Below, one piece after another: positions 26,388-34,821 of a stretch of DNA of 64,000 nucleotides (position 1 is its first letter; every line of letters starts with the position of its first letter). The stretch is from an uncultured Erysipelotrichaceae bacterium. Lineage in GTDB: Bacteria > Bacillota_I > Bacilli_A > Erysipelotrichales > Erysipelotrichaceae. The stretch lies in the NCBI GenBank assembly GCA_902786245.1, contig CADABS010000007.1:1-64000 (forward strand), read 5' to 3'. The notes beneath the pieces were generated by a model, which saw only the letters and a program-made list of their open reading frames with translations, did not search any database and was not told the DNA's origin. The position numbers were made by a program, and so were the translations under genes.

Positions 26388-27295
26388 TGCGCTATACCTT
26401 TACTGACAACCGGCTGACCATCGATCCGGGCGGAAGCTTTCTGAAACGGACCGTTTCCGATTTCTTCGATCAGTATGCCCAGTCCCGCCGCAGCCGCTAT
26501 CTTCTGATTCAGGAAAAACGCATCCTGCTGGATGATGTCCCGGTACGCGATGCCGGACAGATCATCGGCAATGCGAAAATCACGGTCATCGAAAAAACAG
26601 AAGAGCCCGGATGGGTATGTGCCGCAGAGCCATGCCGCGTCATCTATAACACTTCTCTTCTGTATATCGTTCATAAAGATCCCGGCATCATCATTCACGG
26701 TGAGCCGGATGATACATCCTGTCTGATGGCTTCTGCCGCAAAATGGCAGACGGACAATCATATTCAGGTTCCGGTCCGGCCGATCCACCGGCTCGACAGA
26801 GATACGCAGGGACTGGTATTCTTCAGCAAATCGCCGTTCTTTCAGCCCTGGTTCGATCTGCAGCTCAAAGACAAGCAGATCCAGCGCCGATATCTGGCGG
26901 TATGCTATGGCACACTTGAACCGGGCGCTTCATTCATATGCAATGAACCTCTTGGCAAGGACCGCCACAGAAACAATGTCTACAGGGTTTCTGCAAACGG
27001 AACAGAAGCGCGCACCGATGTAACCTGTATCGCCCGCAAAGGTCCGTATGTTCTGCTGGACTGCCGCCTGCATACCGGCAGAACGCATCAGATCCGGGTT
27101 CATCTGAACCATCACGGACTGCCGATCGTCAACGATCCCATCTACGGCAGACCGTCGGACGATTTCAGAAATATGGGTCTCTGGGCGGAAAGCATTGAAT
27201 ACCGCGACCCCATCACCAGAAAAAAACACCGGATTCATGATGAACCGGCGGATGACTTTACATACTTTCAGGAGGATCAAGAAAATGAGATTTGA
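26387..27295 (+). CDS. RluA-family RNA pseudouridine synthase
   Basis: A 302-residue protein with an RluA-type catalytic core. The active-site Asp is in RPIHRLDRDTQGLVFF (near residue 133), followed by KRYLAVCYG-like and LHTGRTHQIRVHLNHHG blocks. The N-terminal 60 residues may be a reduced S4-like domain. An in-frame extension 26 codons upstream lies inside the MFS gene. The ATG in the TGATG overlap is the likely start. The target RNA is unknown. Pseudouridine made by such enzymes, once RNA is turned over, is the substrate of the psuK-psuG pathway at 1824-3667. Confidence 0.9.
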   Translation: MRYTFTDNRLTIDPGGSFLKRTVSDFFDQYAQSRRSRYLLIQEKRILLDDVPVRDAGQIIGNAKITVIEKTEEPGWVCAAEPCRVIYNTSLLYIVHKDPGIIIHGEPDDTSCLMASAAKWQTDNHIQVPVRPIHRLDRDTQGLVFFSKSPFFQPWFDLQLKDKQIQRRYLAVCYGTLEPGASFICNEPLGKDRHRNNVYRVSANGTEARTDVTCIARKGPYVLLDCRLHTGRTHQIRVHLNHHGLPIVNDPIYGRPSDDFRNMGLWAESIEYRDPITRKKHRIHDEPADDFTYFQEDQENEI

Positions 27296-28496
27296 TTTCG
27301 AAACAATCATGGACCGCCGCGGTCACGACGCTATTGCCGTTGACCTTCCTTCCGCCGAAAGCGGACAGTTCGCCGCTGTACACAGAAAAGAAGGCTTCGA
27401 TGTCATCCCGATGTGGGTGGCAGACATGAACTTTGCGGTTGTTCCTTCGATCCAGAAGGCAATGACAGACCGGATCGCCCACCCTGCCTTCGGCTATTTT
27501 GCGGTCAGGGATGAGTATTATCAGGCAATCATTGACTGGCAGACCGGACGCAATGGCGTACAGGGACTGGAACCGAAGCATATCGGCTATGAAAACGGTG
27601 TACTCGGCGGTGTGCTGAGCGCTCTGGCTGCTCTTTCCTGCCCGGGCGACAATATTCTTGTCCATTCGCCGACATATATCGGATTCACCTTCTCCATGGA
27701 AAGCGCCGGCTACCATATCGTCCATTCGCCTCTGTACCTGGATGAAAACAATATCTGGCGCATGGACTATGAAGACATGGAAAAGAAGATCCGGGAAAAT
27801 CACATCCATACTGCCATCATGTGCAATCCTCACAATCCTTCCGGACGGGTATGGACAAAAGAAGAACTTGCAAAGGCAATGGAAATCTATGAGCGCAACC
27901 AGGTGTATGTGATCAGTGATGAAATCTGGTCGGATATCCTGCTGAACGGAAACAGACATACCCCGACCCAGTCGGTCAATGACTATGCCCGCGAACATAC
28001 AGCTGCTTTCTATGCCCCCAGCAAGACATTCAATCTGGCCGGTCTGATCGGCAGCTACCACATCATCTACAACGACTGGCTTCGCGACCGTATCCTGAAG
28101 CAGTCGTCTCTTTCCCACTACAATTCGATGAATGTCCTCTCCATGCATGCACTGATCGGTGCCTACAGCGAAGACGGACGCCAGTGGGTCGATGAGCTGA
28201 AGGAAGTCCTGAGCGGAAACATCAATTACGCAGTTGACTTTATCCGGGAAAACCTGCCGGGTGTAACCCTGGCAAAGCCGGAAGGCACCTATATGCTGTT
28301 CCTTGACTGTACAGAATACTGCCGAACGCACAACTGTTCCGTGGAAGATGTTCTGTATAAAGGCTGGGAATACGGCGTCTACTGGCAGGACGGCAGACCG
28401 TTCCACGGCGAGTATTCCATCCGCATGAATCTTGCTCTGCCGCTGAGCCGTGTCAAAGAAGCATTTGAGCGGATCAGAGAATACGTACTGCTCTGA
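27285..28496 (+). CDS. PatB/MalY-type PLP aminotransferase (C-S lyase)
   Basis: A 403-residue fold-type I PLP enzyme. Family blocks are MWVADMNFAV near 43, CNPHNPSGRVW near 181, the YVISDEIWSDI cofactor Asp and the Schiff-base Lys in APSKTFNLAGL near 246. PatB/MalY enzymes usually act as cystathionine beta-lyases or cysteine-S-conjugate lyases. AGGAGG lies 9 nt before the ATG at 27285, inside the 3' end of the pseudouridine synthase gene (11-nt overlap). An apparent upstream extension is therefore rejected. It is the last gene of a six-gene plus-strand operon. Confidence 0.92.
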   Translation: MRFDFETIMDRRGHDAIAVDLPSAESGQFAAVHRKEGFDVIPMWVADMNFAVVPSIQKAMTDRIAHPAFGYFAVRDEYYQAIIDWQTGRNGVQGLEPKHIGYENGVLGGVLSALAALSCPGDNILVHSPTYIGFTFSMESAGYHIVHSPLYLDENNIWRMDYEDMEKKIRENHIHTAIMCNPHNPSGRVWTKEELAKAMEIYERNQVYVISDEIWSDILLNGNRHTPTQSVNDYAREHTAAFYAPSKTFNLAGLIGSYHIIYNDWLRDRILKQSSLSHYNSMNVLSMHALIGAYSEDGRQWVDELKEVLSGNINYAVDFIRENLPGVTLAKPEGTYMLFLDCTEYCRTHNCSVEDVLYKGWEYGVYWQDGRPFHGEYSIRMNLALPLSRVKEAFERIREYVLL

Positions 28497-28497
28497 G

Positions 28498-28544
28498 AAA
28501 AAAAGCCATGTCCTGTTCATGCATTGAACGGACATGGTTTTTTT
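28498..28544. terminator. Bidirectional terminator between the lyase and murI
   Basis: A long hairpin (CCATGTCC and GGACATGG, plus an inner GTTCA/TGAAC) is flanked by AAAAAAA on the left and TTTTTTT on the right. It can terminate both converging genes. Confidence 0.9.
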
Positions 28545-28549
28545 AATTC

Positions 28550-29356
28550 TCAGATACTGACCTGTTCGACATCGCCGACCAGCTGCTTCTCCATGAAAAT
28601 CAGGGCATTGTCATGGAAATGCTCGGCATCGTCGCTGACATAGTAGCGGTGCTCACCGCCCTTTTCCTCCCGGATCATCCCGCCGGAGGAAAGTCCTTCA
28701 TACAGAGCATCCGCCGCTGCCTGGGAGGAACTGATGACATTGATCTGCGGAACGATCGAGCAGATGGCATCCATCAGCAGCGGATAATGCGTACATCCCA
28801 GTACGATCGTATCCACTTCCTTTTCGGTCAGCGGTGCCAGATATTCCTTCAGGATGATCTGCACGACCGGATCATCTTTTTTATACCGGCTGTTTTCCAC
28901 CAGCGGAACCAGCAGCGGACAGGGCTGGGCAAAAACCTCCGCTTCCGCATTGTATTTACGGATCTGCTTTTCATAGGCCCCGGAGCGGCAGGTAGCCGCT
29001 GTCGCCATGATTCCGATCCGGTTGTTCTTCGTTTCATGCGCTGCTTTTCTGGAAGCCGGCTCAATGACGCCGAAGATCGGAAGATCGAATTTTTCCTCCA
29101 GCACTTCTCTGGCAACCGAGTCAGCTGTATTGCATGCGATGACCAGTGCCTTCAGGGAAAACCGGTTCAGGAATGTCACGTCATTGACTGCGAAATCGCG
29201 GATCTGTTTTTCTGATTTTGTGCCGTACGGAAGATGTGCCGTATCGCCGAAATATATCGTATTTTCATCCGGCATCTTTTCCATAATGGAACGGGCGACG
29301 GTCAGGCCGCCGATTCCGGAGTCGAAGATACCGATGTATTGATCTCTACTGTTCAT
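28550..29356 (-). CDS. murI: Glutamate racemase
   Basis: A 268-residue racemase that makes D-glutamate for peptidoglycan. The N-terminal IGIFDSGIGGLTVAR block, VIACNTADS (first catalytic Cys, near 75) and VLGCTHYPLL (second catalytic Cys, near 187) are all present. The start overlaps the murD end by 4 nt, so D-Glu production and its use by MurD are coupled on one transcript. Confidence 0.96.
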   Translation of the reverse strand: MNSRDQYIGIFDSGIGGLTVARSIMEKMPDENTIYFGDTAHLPYGTKSEKQIRDFAVNDVTFLNRFSLKALVIACNTADSVAREVLEEKFDLPIFGVIEPASRKAAHETKNNRIGIMATAATCRSGAYEKQIRKYNAEAEVFAQPCPLLVPLVENSRYKKDDPVVQIILKEYLAPLTEKEVDTIVLGCTHYPLLMDAICSIVPQINVISSSQAAADALYEGLSSGGMIREEKGGEHRYYVSDDAEHFHDNALIFMEKQLVGDVEQVSI

Positions 29357-30690
29357 AATGCATTCACGATTTTCTTGAAATGTTCTCCTCTTTCTTCGAA
29401 GCAGGAATACTGATCGAAGGAAGATGTCGTCGGCGACAGCAGGACCGTATCGCCGCTGACCGCCAGTTTCTTCGCTTCCCCGACCGCTTCCGGCAGATCC
29501 GTTACGACGATTGCCTGATCCCCGACCAGGTCAGTGGCAATTCTTCTGCCCGAAGCACCGTATCCGATGACGTTCTTCACACAGCCGAGATGTTTTTTCA
29601 TCTCATCCATGGACAGTCCCTTTTCAAAGCCGCCGACCAGCAGGATCACGCCGTGATCGAATGCCTTCAGGGCAGTGATCGTTGCGTCTGTATTTGTTCC
29701 CTTGGAGTCGTTGTAATACTTTACACCGTCCAGTTCTCTGACAAATTCGATCCGGTGCTCAACGCCTTTGAAGTGATACACAACATCCGCAATCACCTCC
29801 GGTGATACGTTTTCATACATGCACAGGGTTGCGGCAATCAGAATGTTCTGCAGATTGTGCTTGCCCGGCAGCGGAACTTTCGCTGTTTCCAGGACCTTTG
29901 TGCCGTTCACCGTCATCCAGCCGTCTTTCAGGCAGGAGTCTGCTTCATGATCCAGCGAGAACGTATGGGTCCGGCACGGGATGGGATATCTTTCCGTATA
30001 TTCCAGCACATTGGCATCATCGGTATTCTGCAGGAATACATCATTGTCTTTGGTATTGAGATATACGCGGGTCTTGGATGCATAATAATTGTCCAGACCG
30101 CCCATCTGGTCGATATGGTCCGGTGTCAGATTGACGATGACGGATACTTCCGGCCGGAATCTGTCGATATCGATGAGCTGCGCATTGGAGATTTCCAGAG
30201 CGATATAGTGGCCTTCTTCATTCAGCAGGTTTTCCTGCAGAACGATCTCGCACAGCGGCGTACCGATGTTTCCGCAGACATGGACCTTCTCACTGCCGTA
30301 TGCCTTTTTCAGGATCTCATAGGTCAGCGTCGTTGTCGTCGTCTTGCCGTTTGTGCCGGTGATGGCAGCGATATGCTGGGGCTTCATGACATCATATGCC
30401 AGTTCGATTTCGGTGATGACCGGAATGCCGCGCTCTTTCAGCCTCCGGATAAACGGGGTGACAGGCGCAACGCCGGGGTTCTTGATCACCAGGTCATAGT
30501 TTTTTTCAAATACAGCATCATCCTGTCCGACAATGGTTACACCCATGTTCTCGAGTTCTTCTTTTTCCGCGACTTCTTTTCTCTCGGAAAGTGTTATATG
30601 ACGCGCACCGAGCGCGTTCAGCAATCTGATGGCAGCCATGCCACTGCGGGCAAGACCGATCACCAGAATCTCAGCTTCAGTATAGTTCAT
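29353..30690 (-). CDS. murD: UDP-N-acetylmuramoylalanine--D-glutamate ligase
   Basis: A 445-residue Mur ligase adding D-glutamate to UDP-MurNAc-L-Ala. The N-terminal Rossmann-like domain begins VIGLARSGMAAIRLL. The ATP loop is ITGTNGKTTTTT (near 115), HRIEFVRELDGVKYYNDSKGTNTDATI spans the conserved His and C-terminal hinge, and LLSPTTSSFDQYSCFEERGEHFK gives the typical end. Length is normal. AAAGGACGG lies upstream. The downstream gene is murI. Confidence 0.96.
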   Translation of the reverse strand: MNYTEAEILVIGLARSGMAAIRLLNALGARHITLSERKEVAEKEELENMGVTIVGQDDAVFEKNYDLVIKNPGVAPVTPFIRRLKERGIPVITEIELAYDVMKPQHIAAITGTNGKTTTTTLTYEILKKAYGSEKVHVCGNIGTPLCEIVLQENLLNEEGHYIALEISNAQLIDIDRFRPEVSVIVNLTPDHIDQMGGLDNYYASKTRVYLNTKDNDVFLQNTDDANVLEYTERYPIPCRTHTFSLDHEADSCLKDGWMTVNGTKVLETAKVPLPGKHNLQNILIAATLCMYENVSPEVIADVVYHFKGVEHRIEFVRELDGVKYYNDSKGTNTDATITALKAFDHGVILLVGGFEKGLSMDEMKKHLGCVKNVIGYGASGRRIATDLVGDQAIVVTDLPEAVGEAKKLAVSGDTVLLSPTTSSFDQYSCFEERGEHFKKIVNAL

Positions 30691-30756
30691 ATCCGATACC
30701 GTCCTTTAGTGTCATCGACAATCTTATCACGAACTCAGACTCTCTTCCACGTATAT

Positions 30757-30782
30757 AAAAAAGAAAACATCCGTCAGGATGC
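30757..30782 (-). terminator. Terminator of the ECF S-component gene
   Basis: The minus strand GCATCC, a TGAC loop and GGATGT are followed by TTTTCTTTTTT, starting right at the 3' end of the gene. Confidence 0.8.
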
Positions 30783-31298
30783 TTACTTCACGATCAGTTT
30801 TACGATCAGCGGTATCAGGATGAGCTGGCCGATGATGCCGGGCACCGCATTAAGGAATGCGCCGGCCATGAATGCCTGCATTGTAAAGGCATTGCCGGCA
30901 GCCCCTAATAATACGACTTCGGCAAGGCCCCAGACGATGCGTCCGCACAGCATGGCAATGATCAGCGTGATATAGATCTGCACCAGACCGCGTTCTTTCA
31001 TCCGGCTGAAAATCAGACCGCTGACCAGACCGTAGGTGCACAGTTCAAATGCCATGGCAAGGGCATTGGGATACATCGGCGGCATGCCGAAGAGCACCGA
31101 ACGCAGCAGCGGGCAGATGAATCCGATCAGGGCACCATACTGCCAGCCGCAGATGAATCCGCACAGAAGCACGGGATAATGCATCGGGCACAGCATTGCG
31201 CCGATCTGGGGAATCTGTCCGGTAATAAACGGAAGTACCTGTCCGACTGCCAGCAGCAGCGCTGCCATCACAAGATTCTTTGTTTTTGTCTGTGTCAT
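30783..31298 (-). CDS. ECF transporter S component, substrate unknown
   Basis: A 171-residue membrane protein with about six hydrophobic segments, the size and topology of substrate-binding S components of energy-coupling-factor vitamin importers. The N-terminal LLLAVGQVLPFITGQIPQIGAMLCPMHYP block and the LRSVLFGMPPMYPNALAMAFEL loop are shared with a conserved but mostly unassigned S-component family. It would dock to a shared EcfT-EcfA module encoded elsewhere. The ribosome-binding site GAAAGGAAA follows a transcription terminator (31316-31347), so expression is almost certainly controlled by the leader RNA. The ligand is unknown. Confidence 0.85.
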   Translation of the reverse strand: MTQTKTKNLVMAALLLAVGQVLPFITGQIPQIGAMLCPMHYPVLLCGFICGWQYGALIGFICPLLRSVLFGMPPMYPNALAMAFELCTYGLVSGLIFSRMKERGLVQIYITLIIAMLCGRIVWGLAEVVLLGAAGNAFTMQAFMAGAFLNAVPGIIGQLILIPLIVKLIVK

Positions 31299-31315
31299 AT
31301 TCTGTTTCCTTTCAT

Positions 31316-31397
31316 AAAAAAGGCATATCTAAAATACAGATATACCTTCTGGTTTCATTGTATGCGCTTCTGCGCAATGCATGGCTTCTGCCATACC
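31316..31397 (-). ncRNA. Structured 5' leader with attenuator upstream of the ECF S component
   Basis: In the minus-strand RNA two small hairpins follow each other: ATGGC-AGAA-GCCAT (31394-31381) and TGCGC-AGAA-GCGCA (31376-31363). Flanking GTAT/ATAC could close a three-way junction. About 15 nt later an intrinsic terminator (AGGTATATCT / AGATATGCCT, then TTTTTT) ends just before the ribosome-binding site. This is the layout of a transcriptional riboswitch. It matches no class I recognise; the identical AGAA loops differ from the ACGR loops of guanidine-II. Confidence 0.6.
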
Positions 31398-31402
31398 TGC
31401 TT

Positions 31403-31431
31403 ATCATATAGTTATTTCATCAGTCCTGCAA
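31403..31431 (-). promoter_or_regulatory. Possible promoter of the ECF leader RNA
   Basis: The minus strand reads TTGCAG, a 17-nt spacer, then TATGAT. The predicted transcript would start within a few bases of the first leader hairpin. The -35 is weak and lies inside the preceding gene. Confidence 0.4.
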
Positions 31432-32065
31432 GCATTTCACCCGCAAAATCGCGGCCGAGTGCTTCGGAGTTGATGCAGAGATCATAAATGTTCCTGTCGC
31501 CCCATACGGTATCGCTGTGCGCCATATGATAATTGGAGCGGATATTGTCTTCTTCTCTGATCTTTCCGATGATTTCCTCCCGGTCCGTCAGATCCGCATA
31601 GAGCGGGCTGATGCGGGCTCTTGCGACCTTTGCGTCCATATCCGTCGCATACATCAGAACATAATTGCATGTATAGCCCCGGGATGTGATCATTTCAACG
31701 GTTGCCCGGTCATGGATCAGGCACGGTCCCGCTGCCAGTGCTTTATCGATTGCCTTGTCAAAGGCAGCCGTGATTTTTGCATACATCGGATCGGAGACGA
31801 TTTCTTCCCGGGTCAGACCGCTGCGTCTGAGTCTGTTTTCAAAGGCAGTGACATCATCGATTGTCACGCCTTCTTCCGGTACCAGTTCCAGCAGGATCAC
31901 TGCATCGTAGTACGTATATCCTGCTGCGCGGCATGCCTTTACACCGATCATCCTGCCCATCGAGCAGTATTCGCTGTCCAGCAGAACGCAGTCAGGTTTC
32001 GGATGCTTTTTTTCAAATTCAGCCATTCCGGCAGTATTCAGTGCCGTGCGTACATCTTCAGCCAT
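31412..32065 (-). CDS. Cytidylate kinase-like family protein, degenerate P-loop
   Basis: A 217-residue protein matching the cytidylate-kinase-like family: the GRMIGVKACRAAGYTYYDAVIL segment, a central acidic helical insertion, LIHDRATVEMI and YATDMDAKVARAR with the basic lid. Normal members begin with a GxxGSGKST-like loop; here the equivalent is DSEYCSMGRMIG, which lacks the Gly-Lys. It may bind nucleotides weakly or have another role. The ATG at 32065 has AAGGAGA upstream; a longer in-frame version would run into telA. It follows telA by 16 nt. Confidence 0.72.
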   Translation of the reverse strand: MAEDVRTALNTAGMAEFEKKHPKPDCVLLDSEYCSMGRMIGVKACRAAGYTYYDAVILLELVPEEGVTIDDVTAFENRLRRSGLTREEIVSDPMYAKITAAFDKAIDKALAAGPCLIHDRATVEMITSRGYTCNYVLMYATDMDAKVARARISPLYADLTDREEIIGKIREEDNIRSNYHMAHSDTVWGDRNIYDLCINSEALGRDFAGEMLAGLMK

Positions 32066-32081
32066 AAGTATCTCCTTGAAT

Positions 32082-33017
32082 TTATTGACTGATCCAGCCG
32101 GCCAGGGATATTCCCTTCCGGCGGGCTTCATTTCCGTTTTCTTCCAGTTTCAGCACCGCCTGCAGCGAGCGGTCCAGTGCTGTCTCTGCCTGCAGGAAGA
32201 TCTGCAGATCGATGGTCGGTTCCGCCGGCGATCCGGCAGAACGGATGCCGTAGGAAAGCAGGATCGTATTCCGGTAGAGCGGAAATGCGTCCGTATACAG
32301 TTTCTCCAGTGTTTCCGCCATGGACAGATCCGCTGCACTGATCAGTCTGATCTGGGTCATTGTCTGCATCGGAAGGGCTCTGCTGACTTTCAGGTCTTCC
32401 AGCTTCCGCTCCAGACGGGCAAGCAGCTCCCGGTAGTCCTGGGCCCGCATCGTGTCTTCCAGAAGATCTGTCTGCTGCGCCCGCTTCACAAGATCTGCGT
32501 ATCTCCCCTGTTCTTCGTTTTTCAGGCAGCACTTTCCGGCATAGATATACAGATCGAATTCGCGGATGGTATCCATGCACTGTTCATAGAAGCGCTCCAT
32601 CCTCCGGCTGTGGCGGATCAGGGAGCCTCTGTGTATTTCCAGCCTTCTGCCTGTTTCCGTCATGACCGCGGAAAAGGGATCATAGATCTTTCTGAAATCC
32701 GCATACGGCAGCGGACCTGCGGAACAGATGCGGCGGACATTGCCTGTGAAGGTTTCCTTCTGGCGGATCAGCTTCCGGATATCCTTCGCTGCCTCCTGCA
32801 GATCGCTGTGCGGCACATCCAGCAGAGAGGATTCCGAAAAATGAATGACTTTCTGCCGGGCCGCTGCCCCGTACTGCATGATCATCGCTGTATCGGTGAC
32901 GTCGATCTTCGCTGCGAACGCTTCTGCATAGCGCCGGTTGGCTTCGCTCAGCTGGGTCGCATACAGTCCGCCCGGTTCTGTCTTTTCCAGTTCAAGTTCA
33001 ATCTGATGATCTGCCAT
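32082..33017 (-). CDS. TelA family (toxic anion resistance) protein
   Basis: A 311-residue, almost entirely helical and charged cytosolic protein. The N-terminal IDVTDTAMIMQYGAAARQKVIHFSESSLL and the C-terminal MQTMTQIRLISAADLSMAETLEKLYTDAFPLYRNTI blocks are the conserved ends of the TelA family. It is somewhat shorter than the usual 350-400 residues. TelA proteins were named for tellurite resistance and are linked in some species to envelope stress; a direct function is not established. It pairs here with the kinase-like gene downstream. Confidence 0.82.
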   Translation of the reverse strand: MADHQIELELEKTEPGGLYATQLSEANRRYAEAFAAKIDVTDTAMIMQYGAAARQKVIHFSESSLLDVPHSDLQEAAKDIRKLIRQKETFTGNVRRICSAGPLPYADFRKIYDPFSAVMTETGRRLEIHRGSLIRHSRRMERFYEQCMDTIREFDLYIYAGKCCLKNEEQGRYADLVKRAQQTDLLEDTMRAQDYRELLARLERKLEDLKVSRALPMQTMTQIRLISAADLSMAETLEKLYTDAFPLYRNTILLSYGIRSAGSPAEPTIDLQIFLQAETALDRSLQAVLKLEENGNEARRKGISLAGWISQ

Positions 33018-33058
33018 GTTTCACCTTTTTGTCAGTATACAACGAACCGCTCAGTTAA

Positions 33059-33067
33059 TGCTATAAT
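33059..33067 (+). promoter_or_regulatory. Extended -10 promoter of the hybrid kinase operon
   Basis: TGCTATAAT lies 31 nt before the kinase start, between divergent telA and the kinase gene. No good -35 is visible. Confidence 0.5.
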
Positions 33068-33097
33068 GTTGTCAAAATTCCAGAAGGAGAGCTGTTT

Positions 33098-34810
33098 ATG
33101 TCAAGAGAATATGCGGTGGTTTCTTTTCAGGGAACAGAACCTGAAATTCTTTACCGTACCGAAGGATTTATGCCTGATGACGTTCAGGAAACAATTCGCC
33201 TTTCCTCTGATGCGCAGCTTTGGATCAGCGGCATCGATGAAATACAGAAAAAGAACGAAGAACTTGCAGAAATGCTGCGGCAGTCGGAGGACGCCAACCG
33301 GGCAAAAGAAGTTTTTCTCAGCAATATGTCACACGATATCCGCACACCCATGAATGCGATCATCGGAATGACCGCACTGGCTGCCAAGTACATTGATGAA
33401 AAGCCCAGAGTCCTGGATTCTCTGCAGAAGATCACCACTGCCAGCAGCCATCTGCTCAGTCTGATCAATGAAGTTCTTGATATGTCGAGAATCAATTCCG
33501 GACGTCTGCAGATCGCGGATGAACAGTTTTCGCTCAGCGACCTTCTCTATGACACGCTGACGATCATCCGGCCGCAGATCGATCAGAAGCACCATACGCT
33601 TGACCTGGATATCCGGGACATTGCCTTTGAAAGTTTGTACGGCGATGCCATGCGTCTGCAGCAGATCTATGTCAATATCATCAATAACGCCGTCAAGTAT
33701 ACAGAAGACGGCGGTGAGATCCGTCTGACTTTCTGCGAAACCGCTGAAGACGGACGGTGCATCCTGCATTTTATATGCAGGGATAACGGCATCGGCATGT
33801 CTGAAGAATTCCTGCAGAAGATTTTCGATCCTTTTGAAAGAGCCAACACGACGACCATTTCAAAGATCGAAGGCACCGGTCTCGGCATGAGTATCGTCAG
33901 GAAACTCGTTGAGGCCATGCAGGGTACGATCCGTATTGAAAGTTCTCCCGGTGCAGGCACAGGTGTACTCATCGATATTCCGCTGCGCTATGAAAAACTG
34001 CAGATCAATACATCCGCTCTTGCGGATAAATACATACTGATTGTGGAAAAGGATCCGCATCTGCAGCAGCTGTACAGAGAATACCTGCATGAATTCAATA
34101 TCCGCTTTGCCCTGACCGATTCGCCTTCGGAAATGGTCACCGCCATGACAGATGCGGAATTCAGGAATGATCCGTTTGACGGCGTGATCCTGGGTGAGGA
34201 TACCGGAAGCGGCCAGATGGTTTTTGATCTGGCTTCCTATATTCATCAGTCAGACAGCAGTCTGCCGGTCATTCTGGTCAGCAGTATGGATAAAGAAGAA
34301 ATCGAGTACCGTGGCGCACGCAGCGGGATCTCCCGGTTCATTCCGGTTCCTTTCTTCCGCAAATCTCTGATCAACGGACTGAATGATGCATTCTCCCGCA
34401 GGAACAGTACGGAAACATCAGCGGCTCCGGATCTGTCCGGAAAGCATATTCTGCTTGTGGAAGACAATCTGATCAACCGGGAAATCGCAAAAGAAATCCT
34501 TCTCACAACCAATGCCGAAATTCACACCGCTGAAGACGGCAGTCAGGCTGTACAGATGTTCACAGAATCAGAGCCGGGCTATTACGATCTGATTCTGATG
34601 GATGTGCAGATGCCTGTGATGGACGGATATGAGGCAACCGGAAACATCCGGGCCAGCGGCCGTCCGGATGCGGATGTGCTTATTTATGCCATGACAGCGA
34701 ATACTTTCGCTGAAGATATCGCCAAAGCCCGGGCTGCCGGGATGAACGGACACATTGCAAAACCGATCGATATCTCAAAACTGATCAGTACCCTCAGAGA
34801 AATCGTATAA
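33098..34810 (+). CDS. Cytosolic hybrid histidine kinase with pseudo-receiver and receiver
   Basis: 570 residues without membrane helices. A short N-terminus and coiled region (about 45-72) lead to the H-box (NMSHDIRTPMNAIIGM, His79), an HATPase domain (NIINNAVKYTEDGG, DNGIGMS, GTGLGMSIVRKL), then two receiver-like domains. The first (about 310-435) lacks the acceptor Asp: FDGVILGED has Gly where the Asp should be. The second (about 447-570) is intact, with LLVEDNLINREI, LILMDVQMPVMDGYEA and HIAKPID. AGAAGGAGAG precedes the start. The next gene, 11 nt on, is a degenerate HD-GYP protein, probably its partner. Confidence 0.9.
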   Translation: MSREYAVVSFQGTEPEILYRTEGFMPDDVQETIRLSSDAQLWISGIDEIQKKNEELAEMLRQSEDANRAKEVFLSNMSHDIRTPMNAIIGMTALAAKYIDEKPRVLDSLQKITTASSHLLSLINEVLDMSRINSGRLQIADEQFSLSDLLYDTLTIIRPQIDQKHHTLDLDIRDIAFESLYGDAMRLQQIYVNIINNAVKYTEDGGEIRLTFCETAEDGRCILHFICRDNGIGMSEEFLQKIFDPFERANTTTISKIEGTGLGMSIVRKLVEAMQGTIRIESSPGAGTGVLIDIPLRYEKLQINTSALADKYILIVEKDPHLQQLYREYLHEFNIRFALTDSPSEMVTAMTDAEFRNDPFDGVILGEDTGSGQMVFDLASYIHQSDSSLPVILVSSMDKEEIEYRGARSGISRFIPVPFFRKSLINGLNDAFSRRNSTETSAAPDLSGKHILLVEDNLINREIAKEILLTTNAEIHTAEDGSQAVQMFTESEPGYYDLILMDVQMPVMDGYEATGNIRASGRPDADVLIYAMTANTFAEDIAKARAAGMNGHIAKPIDISKLISTLREIV

Positions 34811-34821
34811 CGGAGAATATC

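Noticed and set aside
31363-31394. Guanidine-II (mini-ykkC) riboswitch
   Set aside because: Two small hairpins before a transporter look similar, but both loops are AGAA rather than the conserved ACGR and the gene is an ECF S component, not a guanidine exporter.
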